From Mucilaginibacter sp. OK098 (GTDB lineage Bacteria > Bacteroidota > Bacteroidia > Sphingobacteriales > Sphingobacteriaceae): a stretch of 64,000 nucleotides of DNA. The notes under the pieces were generated by a model that saw nothing but the letters and a program-made list of their open reading frames with translations, was not told the origin of the DNA and did no database searches. Shown piece by piece: positions 15,734 to 24,683 of the stretch; within the stretch, counting starts at the first letter, position 1, and each line of letters starts with the position of its first letter. Location of the stretch: the NCBI RefSeq assembly GCF_900142915.1, contig NZ_FRCM01000010.1:1-64000 (forward strand), given 5' to 3'. The translations under genes and the position numbers were made by a program.

Positions 15734-15870
15734 TGCCCGGGTTAAGCATCCATGCTTAACTGCAACAAAAGCCGAACATAATTGCCGGAACGTTGTTTTG
15801 ATAAACTGACGTTTGGTAAACGGTGTAAAGTGTATTAATTGTTAATTTTGCGACAGATAAAAAGTTAAAA

Positions 15871-16635
15871 ATGTCTATAACAACGGAAAACGAAAGAATT
15901 GGAATGCAGCAGGCAAGTGATGTTGTTGCCATCACGCTCAAAAAGATGCGTAAGTTTGCCAAACCGGGCATTTCAACAAAGGAGCTTGATGAGTATGGCG
16001 GCGAGTTGCTGGCACAGATGGGCGCAAATTCTGCACCTGCGTTAACCTATGGTTTTCCCGGGTATACTTGTATCAGTATTAATGAGGAAACTGCGCATGG
16101 CATACCATCAGTGGATAAGATCCTAAAAGAAGGTGACCTGGTAAATATAGATGTGTCGGCAGAATTAAATGGCTATTGGGCAGACAATGGCGGCTCGTTT
16201 GTATTGGGCGAAGATATTCACGGCCATGGCAGACTGGTAGAAGCATCAAAAGAGATCTTGAGGAAGGCGATAAGCAACATTAAAGGAGGTGTCAGGATAT
16301 CGGAGATAGGCAGGTTAATAGAGACTGAAGCCAAAAAAGCCGGCTACACGATAATAAAAAACCTGACCGGGCATGGCGTTGGTCGCAGCCTGCACGAAGA
16401 ACCCCATGAGATAGCTAACTACTTCGACAGGTATAACACCGCGCGTTTCAAAAAGAATTCGGTGGTAGCGATAGAGACATTCATTTCAACACGGTCAACA
16501 ATTGCCGATACACAAGCCGATGGCTGGACCCTGAGGGGTAATAAAGGTGGCTTTGTTGCGCAGCATGAGCATACCATTATGGTAACTGGCGGTCAGCCAG
16601 TGATATTTACAGCGCAGAACGGCATTTGGGAGTAA
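15871..16635 (+). CDS. map: Methionine aminopeptidase, type I
   Basis: The 254-residue enzyme removes the initiator methionine from nascent proteins. The dinuclear metal ligands are visible in order: the Asp in VNIDVSAELNGYWADNGGSF (first and second Asp), His in LTGHGVGRSLHEEPH, Glu in VVAIETFIST and the last Glu in AQHEHTIMV. Length and lack of N-terminal extension match type I. It is not in the ribosomal-protein operon, so this may be a second, accessory copy. The upstream gap of about 380 bp contains only repeats B and C; the start at 15871 is the only sensible ATG. Confidence 0.88.
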   Translation: MSITTENERIGMQQASDVVAITLKKMRKFAKPGISTKELDEYGGELLAQMGANSAPALTYGFPGYTCISINEETAHGIPSVDKILKEGDLVNIDVSAELNGYWADNGGSFVLGEDIHGHGRLVEASKEILRKAISNIKGGVRISEIGRLIETEAKKAGYTIIKNLTGHGVGRSLHEEPHEIANYFDRYNTARFKKNSVVAIETFISTRSTIADTQADGWTLRGNKGGFVAQHEHTIMVTGGQPVIFTAQNGIWE

Positions 16636-16723
16636 TTATCAACCAAGGGCAATGTAAACCGGGAAGTATTGAAGCGGCCAGCTTTTAGTCCGGATATTCC
16701 ATCCCGGGCTATAACATAATGCA

Positions 16724-16881
16724 AGGCTTTTTTAGGTTTTGCTTTGCAAATGGATCGCTTGACTAAAGCCGAATTTTATAGAATAAATATCGCCATCCTG
16801 ATGCCTGGCAAACGCCTCCAAAAAACAATCAAAATGAAAGTTTTTGGCCTTGCCAACTGGTAGTGCACAGAAATTGTCCCC
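16724..16881 (-). pseudogene. Relic of the 3' end of an NmrA-family gene
   Basis: About 158 bp match 18751-18909, the last codons and downstream flank of the intact NmrA-family gene. In the relic the minus strand reads QFLCTTSWQGQKLSF then a stop at 16829-16831, against QFLRTTGWQGQKLSY and a stop in the intact gene. Homology ends abruptly at 16881. It is a decayed or partial duplicate, in the same orientation about 2 kb away. Confidence 0.75.
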
Positions 16882-16905
16882 GCCCGTCCAAGCCTCTGGC
16901 TTGGT

Positions 16906-17067
16906 CGCAAACTGTTGCGAGCGTCCCGCTCTCGGTTAACATCAAAAATTATCGGCAATTTAAGACTTAAATCCTCATCATTTACTTCTCAAAATTCCTT
17001 ATTTGATCAAATTTACTTATCAATAGTCTGCTTGCAATCATGAGCGGGACGCTCACAACAGTTTGCG
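16906..17067. mobile_element. 162-bp element with 26-bp terminal inverted repeats
   Basis: The left arm 16906-16931 (starts cgcaaactgttgcgagcg) and right arm 17042-17067 are inverted copies with one mismatch. The 110 bp between are AT-rich and non-coding. A MITE-like or hairpin repeat element is the best reading. It directly follows the abrupt end of the NmrA relic, so its arrival may have made that break. I see no target-site duplication. Confidence 0.6.
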
Positions 17068-17157
17068 TTTAAGTGGCACACACGGGCGGGGGGCAAAATG
17101 CTTATCCCATCCAAAAACCTCCCCATCCACACCCCTCCCGGTTTATAACCCACAAAC

Positions 17158-17191
17158 AAATAGCCCCCTTTACTAACAAAGCGGGCTATTT
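17158..17191. terminator. Intrinsic terminator
   Basis: Hairpin aaatagcccccttt / aaagcgggctattt with a six-base loop, 17 bp past the stop of the DUF308 gene on the minus strand. The flanking A/T runs are modest, so termination could be bidirectional. Confidence 0.65.
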
Positions 17192-17208
17192 ATAATGCAA
17201 ATTGTATT

Positions 17209-17802
17209 TTAAGCGGTTGTTGATCGGGTCGTCTTAACCGTCTTCGCCAACCTCACCCCCGCAAGCAAATAATAAAAAGCTCCAAATGCGGCATAGCCGG
17301 CCAAACTGCTGATTCCCTTTGTAGGGTCGTGTGCCAAAAGGATAAAAGAAGTGCCGCCAATTACAGACTGCCCACCGCTGATGATCATCGGCCATTGGCC
17401 ACCAAGAAATTTCCTGCGGCGTAAGCCTAAGATCAGCTGGATCAACCCCGTTCCAATTGCCCAGGCACCGAAAACTATCAATGCTTCGGGAACACCTTTC
17501 TGTAAAGCGATGCCTACAGCTACGGTAGTGATCCCACTGATTACAGCATTTACATATTGCGGGGTTTTAGACGGACTGTTGTGGTTGGCGCGGATGTCGA
17601 GGAAGGTGCCCACTACGTCCCATGCAGGGTAAATGATCAGTAAAACGCTGGCAATTCCCAATGATGTTTTTGCAAAAAATGCGATGAGGATCACCCATAT
17701 CACTGAAAAGGCGGCGCGGGTAAAATAAAGCTTGCGTAATGATGTGGCAGTTTCAACGGCCTGTGCGTCTGTTACTGTATTTGATTGAGAAGTTAATGTC
17801 AT
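17209..17802 (-). CDS. DUF308 (HdeD-like) membrane protein
   Basis: The 197-residue protein has about six hydrophobic helices, for example FSVIWVILIAFFAKTSLGIA, VISGITTVAVGIAL and IVFGAWAIGTGLIQLILGL. Basic loops (LRRRKF) fit the inner side. The pattern is that of DUF308/HdeD-type inner-membrane proteins, one of which in enterobacteria is linked to acid resistance; a role here is not known. The gene diverges from a Crp/Fnr regulator at 18017, and the shared 214-bp gap holds two near-identical palindromes, so regulation by that protein is likely. Confidence 0.7.
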   Translation of the reverse strand: MTLTSQSNTVTDAQAVETATSLRKLYFTRAAFSVIWVILIAFFAKTSLGIASVLLIIYPAWDVVGTFLDIRANHNSPSKTPQYVNAVISGITTVAVGIALQKGVPEALIVFGAWAIGTGLIQLILGLRRRKFLGGQWPMIISGGQSVIGGTSFILLAHDPTKGISSLAGYAAFGAFYYLLAGVRLAKTVKTTRSTTA

Positions 17803-17859
17803 GATTTGTAATTTTAAGTGTTTTGTTATGGCAAAGGTCCGCAGGATCGCCCGGCGGGA

Positions 17860-17943
17860 TTTTCACTTAAGTTAAAATGCCGTTAAAACTGACGCTGCGA
17901 TTACAGTGCGTTGCCGGGGTAAATTTTCACTTAAGTGAAAATG
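17860..17943. promoter_or_regulatory. Two palindromic operator candidates
   Basis: The 18-bp perfect palindrome ttttcacttaagtgaaaa lies at 17924-17941, and the same palindrome with one mismatch (ttttcacttaagttaaaa) at 17860-17877; both continue with tg. Centres are 64 bp apart, about six helical turns, inside the divergent gap between the DUF308 and Crp/Fnr genes. This strongly suggests a dimeric DNA-binding regulator, most simply the Crp/Fnr protein. Confidence 0.65.
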
Positions 17944-18016
17944 ATTGTGTAATATTCAGGGTATATTTGATGAATGCCAGGTATAATTACAGGTACGCAA
18001 TTAATATAGGAATCAA

Positions 18017-18616
18017 ATGACCTGTACAAACGATATCATTTTTAAGCACCTGAGGGATTTTGCGCCATTGAACGATAAAGACATTGACGACAGCCGGCCT
18101 TTTTGGAAAGCGCGGAAAATGAATAAAGGGGATTTCTTCAACATGCAGCAAATGGTTTGCAATGATCTCGGCTTGATCGTCAAAGGCATATTCCGGATCT
18201 ATTATCAGGACCCCAATACAGAAGAATACAAGAACGTCTACTTTTTCTCTGAAAATCAGTTTGTCGTTTCTTTCCGGAGCTTTGTATCACGCAACCCCTG
18301 CTGGTATTTTATCGAAGCGATGGAAGACTCGGAAATTTTCTTCATCTCCTATAAAGATCTTAACGGTTTGTATGAAACGCATCCAAATTGGGGGAAATTT
18401 GGCAGGTTGCTGGCTGAATCGTTCTTTAATCTTGCCCAAACGCGTACAGAAGAATTTATCTTTTACTCACATGAGCAACGTTATACCAGGTTGCTTGAAC
18501 AGCATCCGCATATTATTGAGCGCATTCCTGCTTATCATATCTCGTCTTACCTTGGTATTACAAATCCATCACTGAGCCGCATCAGAAAGCGTATTGAAAG
18601 TAAAAAGGGTGGATAA
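18017..18616 (+). CDS. Crp/Fnr family regulator
   Basis: The 199-residue protein has a cyclic-nucleotide-binding beta-roll (about residues 25-115: MQQMVCNDLGLIVKGIFRIY, ENQFVVSFRSFVSR) and a C-terminal region whose recognition part reads AYHISSYLGITNPSLSRIRK. This last motif is the Bacteroidota Crp/Fnr type (IASYLGITxxSLSRIRK). There is no FNR cysteine cluster. The nucleotide-binding signature is weak, so ligand binding is uncertain, as for many of these paralogues. It diverges from the DUF308 membrane gene across two palindromes, its likely binding sites. Confidence 0.85.
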   Translation: MTCTNDIIFKHLRDFAPLNDKDIDDSRPFWKARKMNKGDFFNMQQMVCNDLGLIVKGIFRIYYQDPNTEEYKNVYFFSENQFVVSFRSFVSRNPCWYFIEAMEDSEIFFISYKDLNGLYETHPNWGKFGRLLAESFFNLAQTRTEEFIFYSHEQRYTRLLEQHPHIIERIPAYHISSYLGITNPSLSRIRKRIESKKGG

Positions 18617-18856
18617 GTTATTTTACGGTCATTGTCGTTATCCCCCGCCGGTTATGCATCCGCCATTAACCGAAAAAACAATTGCGGGTGCCCACACTCG
18701 CGAAAATGAACGGATATTATAAAAATAAAAAGCCTCAAATCTTTGATACAAAGCTTTTTGGATGATTGCTTTGCAAATGGACCGCTTGACTAAAATCGAA
18801 TTTTTATAGAATAAATATCACCATCCTGACGCCTGCCAAAAGCCTTCAAAAAACAA

Positions 18857-19834
18857 TCAATAGGAAAGCTTTTGGCCTTGCCAGCCAGTAGTGCGTAGAA
18901 ATTGTTCCCAATTGAGGCTATCCGGGTTTGTTTGGCGGCTCCATAGCCAGTCGCGGTCTTTGCCGAAATAACCATATTCAACCGCGTACTCCGCCATCCC
19001 CAAAATCTCACGCACTAACAGTTCGTTTTCGCTAAATTCCGGAAAATGATGAAGCAAATCCTCCCGTTTGAATGCGGAACTATACACAGCCTTCCTGCCT
19101 GTGACCTGGACGAAAGTATCGACCATTTCCCGGGCTGAGATAATATCGCCGATTATTGGCAAAGACTTACCGGCATATTGACCCGGATTTGAAAAAATTT
19201 CTAAAACAGCCGGCCCTGTGGCAGTAAGGGGATCAACAAATGGCGCGCGGAAGTCCTCTGGTAAATAAATCGGAAATACAAGCGTATCGTCCTTAAAATA
19301 CGGAGTGTAAAACTCCATAAGATTGGTGTAAAAAAATGCCATGCAGATAAACGAGCTTATGATTGGAAGCGTGCGGATATATTGTTCAATTTCGGCCTTG
19401 TCCGTAAAATGCGGAGCATACTTTTTCCCGCCCGTAATTTCAGCTACATTTTCCAAACTGCTGAAGATAATTTGTTTTACGCCTGCTTCAACCGCCGCGT
19501 TTGCCAGCTGTTTACCCAACTCCATCTCGTGAGTTAGGGGAGGAGCAATGCTGGGCGTCATCATGAAAACACCATCCGAGCCGCGGAACGCTTCCACGAA
19601 TTCTTTTTTATATCCCAAATCAAGTGGTAACTTCACAAGTTCCGCTCCTTGCGCGACCAAACAAAGCGCCTCTGGCGAATCAACACGGCGGGTAATGCCG
19701 CGCACACGATAACGCCCGCTCTGTAGCAGCGTATGCGCAGCGCTGCGTCCCTGCTTGCCCAAAACACCGGTGATAGTGATGAGCGGCTTATTTTTTTGTG
19801 TCATTGCCTCATGTCCTTTTAAATCAAGTGCCAT
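18857..19834 (-). CDS. NmrA-family NAD(P)-binding oxidoreductase
   Basis: The 325-residue protein has the atypical short-chain dehydrogenase fold of NmrA/QorB-type proteins: a dinucleotide loop ITGVLGKQGRSAAHTLLQS, then YRVRGITRRVDSPEA (arginines reading the NADP phosphate) and FVEAFRGSDGVFMMTP. The usual catalytic Tyr-x3-Lys is not obvious, as in NmrA sensors. ATG 19834 or ATG 19804 (MTQKNKP) may be the start. An HxlR-type repressor is divergent at 19947, a common pairing for redox-responsive control. A relic of a paralogue lies at 16724-16881. Confidence 0.82.
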   Translation of the reverse strand: MALDLKGHEAMTQKNKPLITITGVLGKQGRSAAHTLLQSGRYRVRGITRRVDSPEALCLVAQGAELVKLPLDLGYKKEFVEAFRGSDGVFMMTPSIAPPLTHEMELGKQLANAAVEAGVKQIIFSSLENVAEITGGKKYAPHFTDKAEIEQYIRTLPIISSFICMAFFYTNLMEFYTPYFKDDTLVFPIYLPEDFRAPFVDPLTATGPAVLEIFSNPGQYAGKSLPIIGDIISAREMVDTFVQVTGRKAVYSSAFKREDLLHHFPEFSENELLVREILGMAEYAVEYGYFGKDRDWLWSRQTNPDSLNWEQFLRTTGWQGQKLSY

Positions 19835-19860
19835 TTTTTTGTTATTTAAGTGAAACTTAT

Positions 19861-19879
19861 AACTATAAAAATTATAGTT
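19861..19879. promoter_or_regulatory. Palindrome in the NmrA/HxlR divergent promoter
   Basis: The sequence aactataa-aaa-ttatagtt is a perfect inverted repeat with a three-base spacer, and an extra half-site-like aactatttatag follows at 19884-19895. It lies in the 112-bp gap between the NmrA and HxlR genes and is the best candidate for the HxlR operator. Confidence 0.55.
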
Positions 19880-19946
19880 GCAAAACTATTTATAGCTTAA
19901 TACATTTGCAATAACTATCCATTTTGATAGCCCAAACATGAAATAG

Positions 19947-20318
19947 ATGAAAACAGAATGTATTGGCGACCATGTAAAACTGAATGGTAAAATTTATCCA
20001 TGTACGGTGAGTTTGGCGATGGATCTTATTGGTGGAAAATGGAAAACTGTAATTTTGTATCATTTAAAAGCAAACCCTAAAAGGTATAGTGAGCTTTTAA
20101 AAGAAATGCAGACCGTAACAGAGATGACCCTGAGTTTGCAGTTAAAGCAATTAGAAAAAGACGGTTTAATTTTAAGGAAAGTATTTGGCAAAAAACCACC
20201 TGTTAAGGTTGTTTACAGCTTAACTGATTTTGGCAAAACCTTTATTCCCACTTTAGATGCTATCACAGCGTGGGGGAATCAGATCACCGAGCAAAAAGGT
20301 GAGTTTGTTAATGCATAA
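19947..20318 (+). CDS. HxlR-family winged-helix regulator
   Basis: The 123-residue protein fits HxlR regulators: the N-terminal Cys of the family near CTVSLAMDLIGGKWKTVILY (residues 19-38), then NPKRYSELLKEMQTVTEMTL and KQLEKDGLILRKVF, the recognition helix and wing. HxlR proteins sense aldehydes or oxidants through that cysteine and usually regulate the neighbouring oxidoreductase, here the divergent NmrA-family gene. The palindrome at 19861-19879 is the likely site. Confidence 0.88.
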   Translation: MKTECIGDHVKLNGKIYPCTVSLAMDLIGGKWKTVILYHLKANPKRYSELLKEMQTVTEMTLSLQLKQLEKDGLILRKVFGKKPPVKVVYSLTDFGKTFIPTLDAITAWGNQITEQKGEFVNA

Positions 20319-20327
20319 GCTCCTCAC

Positions 20328-20400
20328 TGGCCGAAGTTTAGCAACTTTTACCTAAAATATAACAAGCATTCTGCTTGTCTGTAAATAAAAAAGCCGCCCT
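20328..20400. repeat. Dispersed repeat C, copy 2
   Basis: It matches 15651-15733: cctcactggccgaagttt, then acctaaaatataacaagcat and tctgcttgtc, running into aaataaaaaagcc. It sits in the 170-bp gap after the HxlR gene and before the primase-helicase gene, which is also the left edge of the accessory block 20491-27433. Confidence 0.5.
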
Positions 20401-20490
20401 ACTTTCGTAAAGTGGCCTAGTAGAAGGAATCGGCCAAAGTTCTAACTTTCACACCGGTATAGAGGCAGTAATGGATGCCAAGAGCATAGA

Positions 20491-23475
20491 TCAATATAAT
20501 TTCTCTTCTAACAAGTCTTTCCAAACAATAAACCCTTTATGATCATTTGTGTAATCATGTACGACCCGACTAAATTGTTCAGGATTAGTTTCAAGATATT
20601 GCTGTCTGCCTTTTGTTCGTATCTGTCCAAGCAGTCCATCTATTCGCTTTATACTTCTTTCAAGTTCATAAATTGATTTATCGATGTGCCATATATAAGT
20701 GGCTTCTTCGGTATCTAATGTTTCCCAAACCAAATGATATTGATTATTACCGGAAAGTAAAAATACAAAAGAGAACGGTTCCAATACAAAGCGGAGCTTT
20801 AATATAGATCGTTCATGTTTTTGAGAAAGGTAACGCAGGTGGGGGTGATGCTTATACTGTTTAAGAGCCAGTATGTTTTCCAGCAGATCATCTTCGTTTG
20901 TATAAATCAATTGTTCACTGCCGCCTTGCACTTGCCCGGCATCCAAAAGATTTTCTTTCCTTACGGGGATGCCTTTTATAATATCTTTATTTAAGAACTG
21001 GAACTTTACACTTTCAATGATCTCTCGGTTTATTTTATCAAGATCATTAGAAGTTGCTGATTTAAATATAATTCTGTTATTCTGCAGCGTAGCCCGGATG
21101 TTGATCATTACAGAAGAGCTTTTGAGGAACCGGATAAAGTAGGGTTTAAGCACGGTAAACTCCGGCCTTATATTTAAATTCTCTATTTCAAACTCAACTT
21201 CTTTACCATTGAAGTCATCGACGACATATTTAAAAGCAATGCTGCCAAACCTGAATTCTAATTGTTCGATGGGCACTTCAATTTTCTCATTTATTTGACC
21301 GCTTACTGTTTCACTTTCATCTATCGGATTTGTTAGGCCACTTTGATCGAGCTTTTTATAATACTGGTTCCTCTTTTGAAACAGTCTTTCCAGGTAGGTA
21401 ATCTTGTGGTCACGATAATCATAAATTACAGGTGACACTTCTGATCGTTGCACTCTGCCGATATACTGAATGAGCTTACCCTCAAAAGCGAATGGATAAA
21501 CTAAGAACAAGCATTCTATGTTTTGAATATCAGTTCCTTCACCAAAATACTGGCCCGTTATAATCAGCACCTGAAAGTCGCCTTTATTTATGGCTGCCCA
21601 TTTAGACTTTTTACTTAAGTCAGAATCTTCGCCACTTAATGCAATGGTATCGTAATGCTGTTTTAAATATTGTTGTAGAGAAGTGATATGCTCTTTCCGC
21701 TCTGTGATGATAACAGCTTTCTTACCGGTATTTAGCTGTGAAACCACATCATTTAAAATAAGTTGATTCCTTGCTGAATCATGGATCAAAATCTTAAAAA
21801 GTGTTTCGAACTTGTCTGTTTTGGTGTTGAAGGGAACAAACAGGTCGGTATCCCTAATAATGATTTGTGTACCTGTTTGAGTTTGTACATCTGGTGCTTT
21901 AACCTCATGGATAATTTCGCCCAAATGAATAAATATTAACTTGCCATCGTTGTACTTTCTAAATGGTGTAGCGGTAAGTCCGTACATATAGTAACTATTC
22001 AGTTTCCCGATAACGCGCTGGTAAGTTTCTGCAGGTACGTGGTGACATTCGTCGACAATAACGGTACCAAAAGCATTTATTAGTTCTGTGGATTCCGTAG
22101 ATTCCAAAGCTTTTTCCATACTTTGGATCATTGCTACAGTAATGTGTTTACCGGGCTTGTTCTTTCCTTGCCCGATACGTCCAATATCCTTCTTAGGAAT
22201 CCCCAGGAACGATTCTATACGTTCCATCCATTGATCTGCCAGTTGCTTGCGGTGAACTAAAATGAGGGCTGGTTGCTGCTTGTCTTTTATAATAGCCAAA
22301 CTCAATACCGTTTTACCAGAGCCAGGCGGAGCGACAATAATTCCAAAATCTTTTTTTATAGATGCTTGGCGCGCGGGTAATTGATATTCCCTTAATGCAA
22401 TAGAGCCTTTGAAATTGATTAACTCCGCTTTCTTTCTTTGATCTTCGAGCACATATTCAATTTGCTGCTCTTTACAAAACCGTAATAACCTACCAATAAA
22501 TCCACGAGGAACTGAAATAGAGTCCGGTGTTTCGTGCAGCAATTTAAAGTAACGTTTCACGCCAAAGGTATTTTTATTGATATTCTTTTTTACCTGGTAT
22601 TCATTGTTGGCGAAGTTTAATTCTTCCTTTAAAAAACTAACAAGTGAAACAGGCAATCCTATGCGGCTAATATGAATTTCATTGTTTAAGATAATTTCTA
22701 ACTTATCCATTATAAGCCGTTCTTTTTGAAATAATCCAGTTGAAAATTCGTTGTGATCAGTTTGTTCTTTGTAGATGTAATTGAGCTGGTTTATCGTAAT
22801 CCGCTTAATCGTTTTTAAAAACACCCACTGGTCATCAAAGGGCTGCAAAGTATCGGGATCAATGAAACAGCTATTACCATCATTTAAGCTCGTTTTGTTT
22901 AAGGGTAAAGCAATAAGATTCCCCAAGCCTTTTTTTGAATGGTAATCCTGATTGGGGAAAAGCCGGTCAAAGCTTGAGTTTTTATCAAACACTGAAATCA
23001 AACCTGCTTTCTGTAGCAAAGCCATCATGATCTTTCTGCTTCTGAATGCTTCATAAGGCTCTTCAAAAAATATCCATACGTGACCACCTTTGCCGGAACG
23101 GGAGCGCTCTAAGTAGGCGGGCATATCATGTTCCTCGCAAATTTTAATAAATGCCCTGCATTCCTCAATCCAATCTGCTTCATCAAAATCAGCCGCAATG
23201 AACCAGGATGTATTATCCTGCAATAATGGGTAAAGGCCTACGACCTGTTCGCCTTTTAGATGTTTAATAAGATGGTCGTCTGTTAGTGGTTGGTAAGTTT
23301 TATCAGTAAAAGTTTGAAAAGAACCGCCTTTCATTTGATGTAACTTATATCGATAGGGATCGAAACTGTAAGCAGGCATGTAACTACTTTTACCGCCTTT
23401 CTCCCACCTTAATGCAAATACATCCTCTCTGCCTTTGAATAGGGACTTATATAGATTTAATCGGTCATCTTTCAT
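20491..23475 (-). CDS. TOTE-type primase (AEP)-SF2 helicase fusion
   Basis: The 994-residue protein joins an archaeo-eukaryotic primase domain (about 30-240; metal motif AADFDEADW with DFD at 96-98, and SGKGGHVWIFF with H132) to a superfamily 2 helicase: Walker A APPGSGKT at 382-389, DECHH at 475-479, TATPF at 501-505, and a C-terminal motif VI region (QYIGRVQRSE). The last 270 residues are unassigned. Primase-helicase fusions like this belong to what has been named TOTE conflict systems, thought to act on foreign nucleic acid. It begins a minus-strand unit; a nuclease gene diverges at 23629. Confidence 0.82.
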   Translation of the reverse strand: MKDDRLNLYKSLFKGREDVFALRWEKGGKSSYMPAYSFDPYRYKLHQMKGGSFQTFTDKTYQPLTDDHLIKHLKGEQVVGLYPLLQDNTSWFIAADFDEADWIEECRAFIKICEEHDMPAYLERSRSGKGGHVWIFFEEPYEAFRSRKIMMALLQKAGLISVFDKNSSFDRLFPNQDYHSKKGLGNLIALPLNKTSLNDGNSCFIDPDTLQPFDDQWVFLKTIKRITINQLNYIYKEQTDHNEFSTGLFQKERLIMDKLEIILNNEIHISRIGLPVSLVSFLKEELNFANNEYQVKKNINKNTFGVKRYFKLLHETPDSISVPRGFIGRLLRFCKEQQIEYVLEDQRKKAELINFKGSIALREYQLPARQASIKKDFGIIVAPPGSGKTVLSLAIIKDKQQPALILVHRKQLADQWMERIESFLGIPKKDIGRIGQGKNKPGKHITVAMIQSMEKALESTESTELINAFGTVIVDECHHVPAETYQRVIGKLNSYYMYGLTATPFRKYNDGKLIFIHLGEIIHEVKAPDVQTQTGTQIIIRDTDLFVPFNTKTDKFETLFKILIHDSARNQLILNDVVSQLNTGKKAVIITERKEHITSLQQYLKQHYDTIALSGEDSDLSKKSKWAAINKGDFQVLIITGQYFGEGTDIQNIECLFLVYPFAFEGKLIQYIGRVQRSEVSPVIYDYRDHKITYLERLFQKRNQYYKKLDQSGLTNPIDESETVSGQINEKIEVPIEQLEFRFGSIAFKYVVDDFNGKEVEFEIENLNIRPEFTVLKPYFIRFLKSSSVMINIRATLQNNRIIFKSATSNDLDKINREIIESVKFQFLNKDIIKGIPVRKENLLDAGQVQGGSEQLIYTNEDDLLENILALKQYKHHPHLRYLSQKHERSILKLRFVLEPFSFVFLLSGNNQYHLVWETLDTEEATYIWHIDKSIYELERSIKRIDGLLGQIRTKGRQQYLETNPEQFSRVVHDYTNDHKGFIVWKDLLEEKLY

Positions 23476-23628
23476 TTAACGTGAAAACTTTAGCCTATTT
23501 CAAATTTAGGAAACAAATTATTCCCTTTATAATTGATTTGGTTAACACTATTTGGGTTAGTATTTGATCGTTCTTTAATACATCCTCTATTTTTGTAGTT
23601 TTGCTATTGAACCATAATTCTTTATAAA

Positions 23629-24624
23629 ATGCTTATTAATCAATCTGTCATAGCTGATATTCAATCCATTATTCATAATGCGAAAGACAAAGCGATTCGA
23701 CTGGTTGACTATGAGCGTTCGTTAATGTACTGGCAAATAGGACAACGGATTTTCCAAGAAGAACAACAAGGAAAAGACCGGGCAGATTATGGTAATTATC
23801 TTACTAAATTTATTGCTGATCAATTAGAGCCGGAATATGGCAGCGGATTCTCAAAACGGCAGATAGAACTATTCCGCCAATTTTATCGCACATTTCCAAT
23901 TGCGAATACATTGTATTCGCAATTGAGCTGGAGCCAATATAAAGTCATAATCCGGCTTGATAGTCAAGATTCACGCGATTTTTATATAGCGGAAACTATG
24001 AAGAACAATTGGACGGTGCGCCAATTAGAACGGCAAATCCATAGCAGTTTGTGGGAAAGATTGTTAATGAGCAATGACAAAGATAGCGTATTGGCTGTGG
24101 CTCGAAATGAAAAGCAACCGTCCGATGCTAAAGAGATAATTAAAGATCCCATGTACCTTGAGTTTTTAGGATTACACCGCGAGGCGTCCTATTATGAAAA
24201 GGACCTGGAGCAAGCCATAATTACTCATTTGCATGATTTTTTATTAGAAATGGGCAACGGTTTCGCGTTTGTGGCAAGGCAAAAGAGGCTGCATATTGAA
24301 GGCGATGAGTTTTTTATTGATCTTGTTTTTTATAATCGCCTCTTACAATGCTTTGTAATTATAGAAATAAAAACCACAAAATTTACACATCAGGATATTG
24401 GCCAACTACAGATGTACGTAAACTACTTTGATCGGTACGAAAAGAAAGACTTTGAAAATCCAACCATCGGTATTTTATTATGTGCAGAAAAGAACAATGC
24501 GGTTGTAAAGATCTCTCTTCCGGAAGATAACAAAACCATTTTTGCAAGTGAGTATAAGCTGTATTTACCTACAGAACAGCAATTAATTGCAGAGGTTAAA
24601 AAAGAGATCGAAAAGCGGGGATAA
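23629..24624 (+). CDS. DUF1016 / PD-(D/E)XK nuclease (YhcG-like)
   Basis: The 331-residue protein has a DUF1016 N-terminal domain (about 1-140; SLMYWQIGQRIFQEEQQGKD, SKRQIELFRQFYRTFP, LSWSQYKVIIRL) and a C-terminal PD-(D/E)XK nuclease domain with GDEFFIDLVFYNR then FVIIEIKTTKFTHQDIGQLQ, giving D...ExK. YhcG-like proteins occur in phage-defence and R-M islands. It diverges from the primase-helicase gene and is followed on the same strand by the HEPN-like gene after 59 bp. Activity on DNA is inferred from family. Confidence 0.85.
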   Translation: MLINQSVIADIQSIIHNAKDKAIRLVDYERSLMYWQIGQRIFQEEQQGKDRADYGNYLTKFIADQLEPEYGSGFSKRQIELFRQFYRTFPIANTLYSQLSWSQYKVIIRLDSQDSRDFYIAETMKNNWTVRQLERQIHSSLWERLLMSNDKDSVLAVARNEKQPSDAKEIIKDPMYLEFLGLHREASYYEKDLEQAIITHLHDFLLEMGNGFAFVARQKRLHIEGDEFFIDLVFYNRLLQCFVIIEIKTTKFTHQDIGQLQMYVNYFDRYEKKDFENPTIGILLCAEKNNAVVKISLPEDNKTIFASEYKLYLPTEQQLIAEVKKEIEKRG

Positions 24625-24683
24625 AGAATAATTATATTAAACTTTCTTTATCTGATCGCAAAAACCTAATAAAGCAGAAACAG

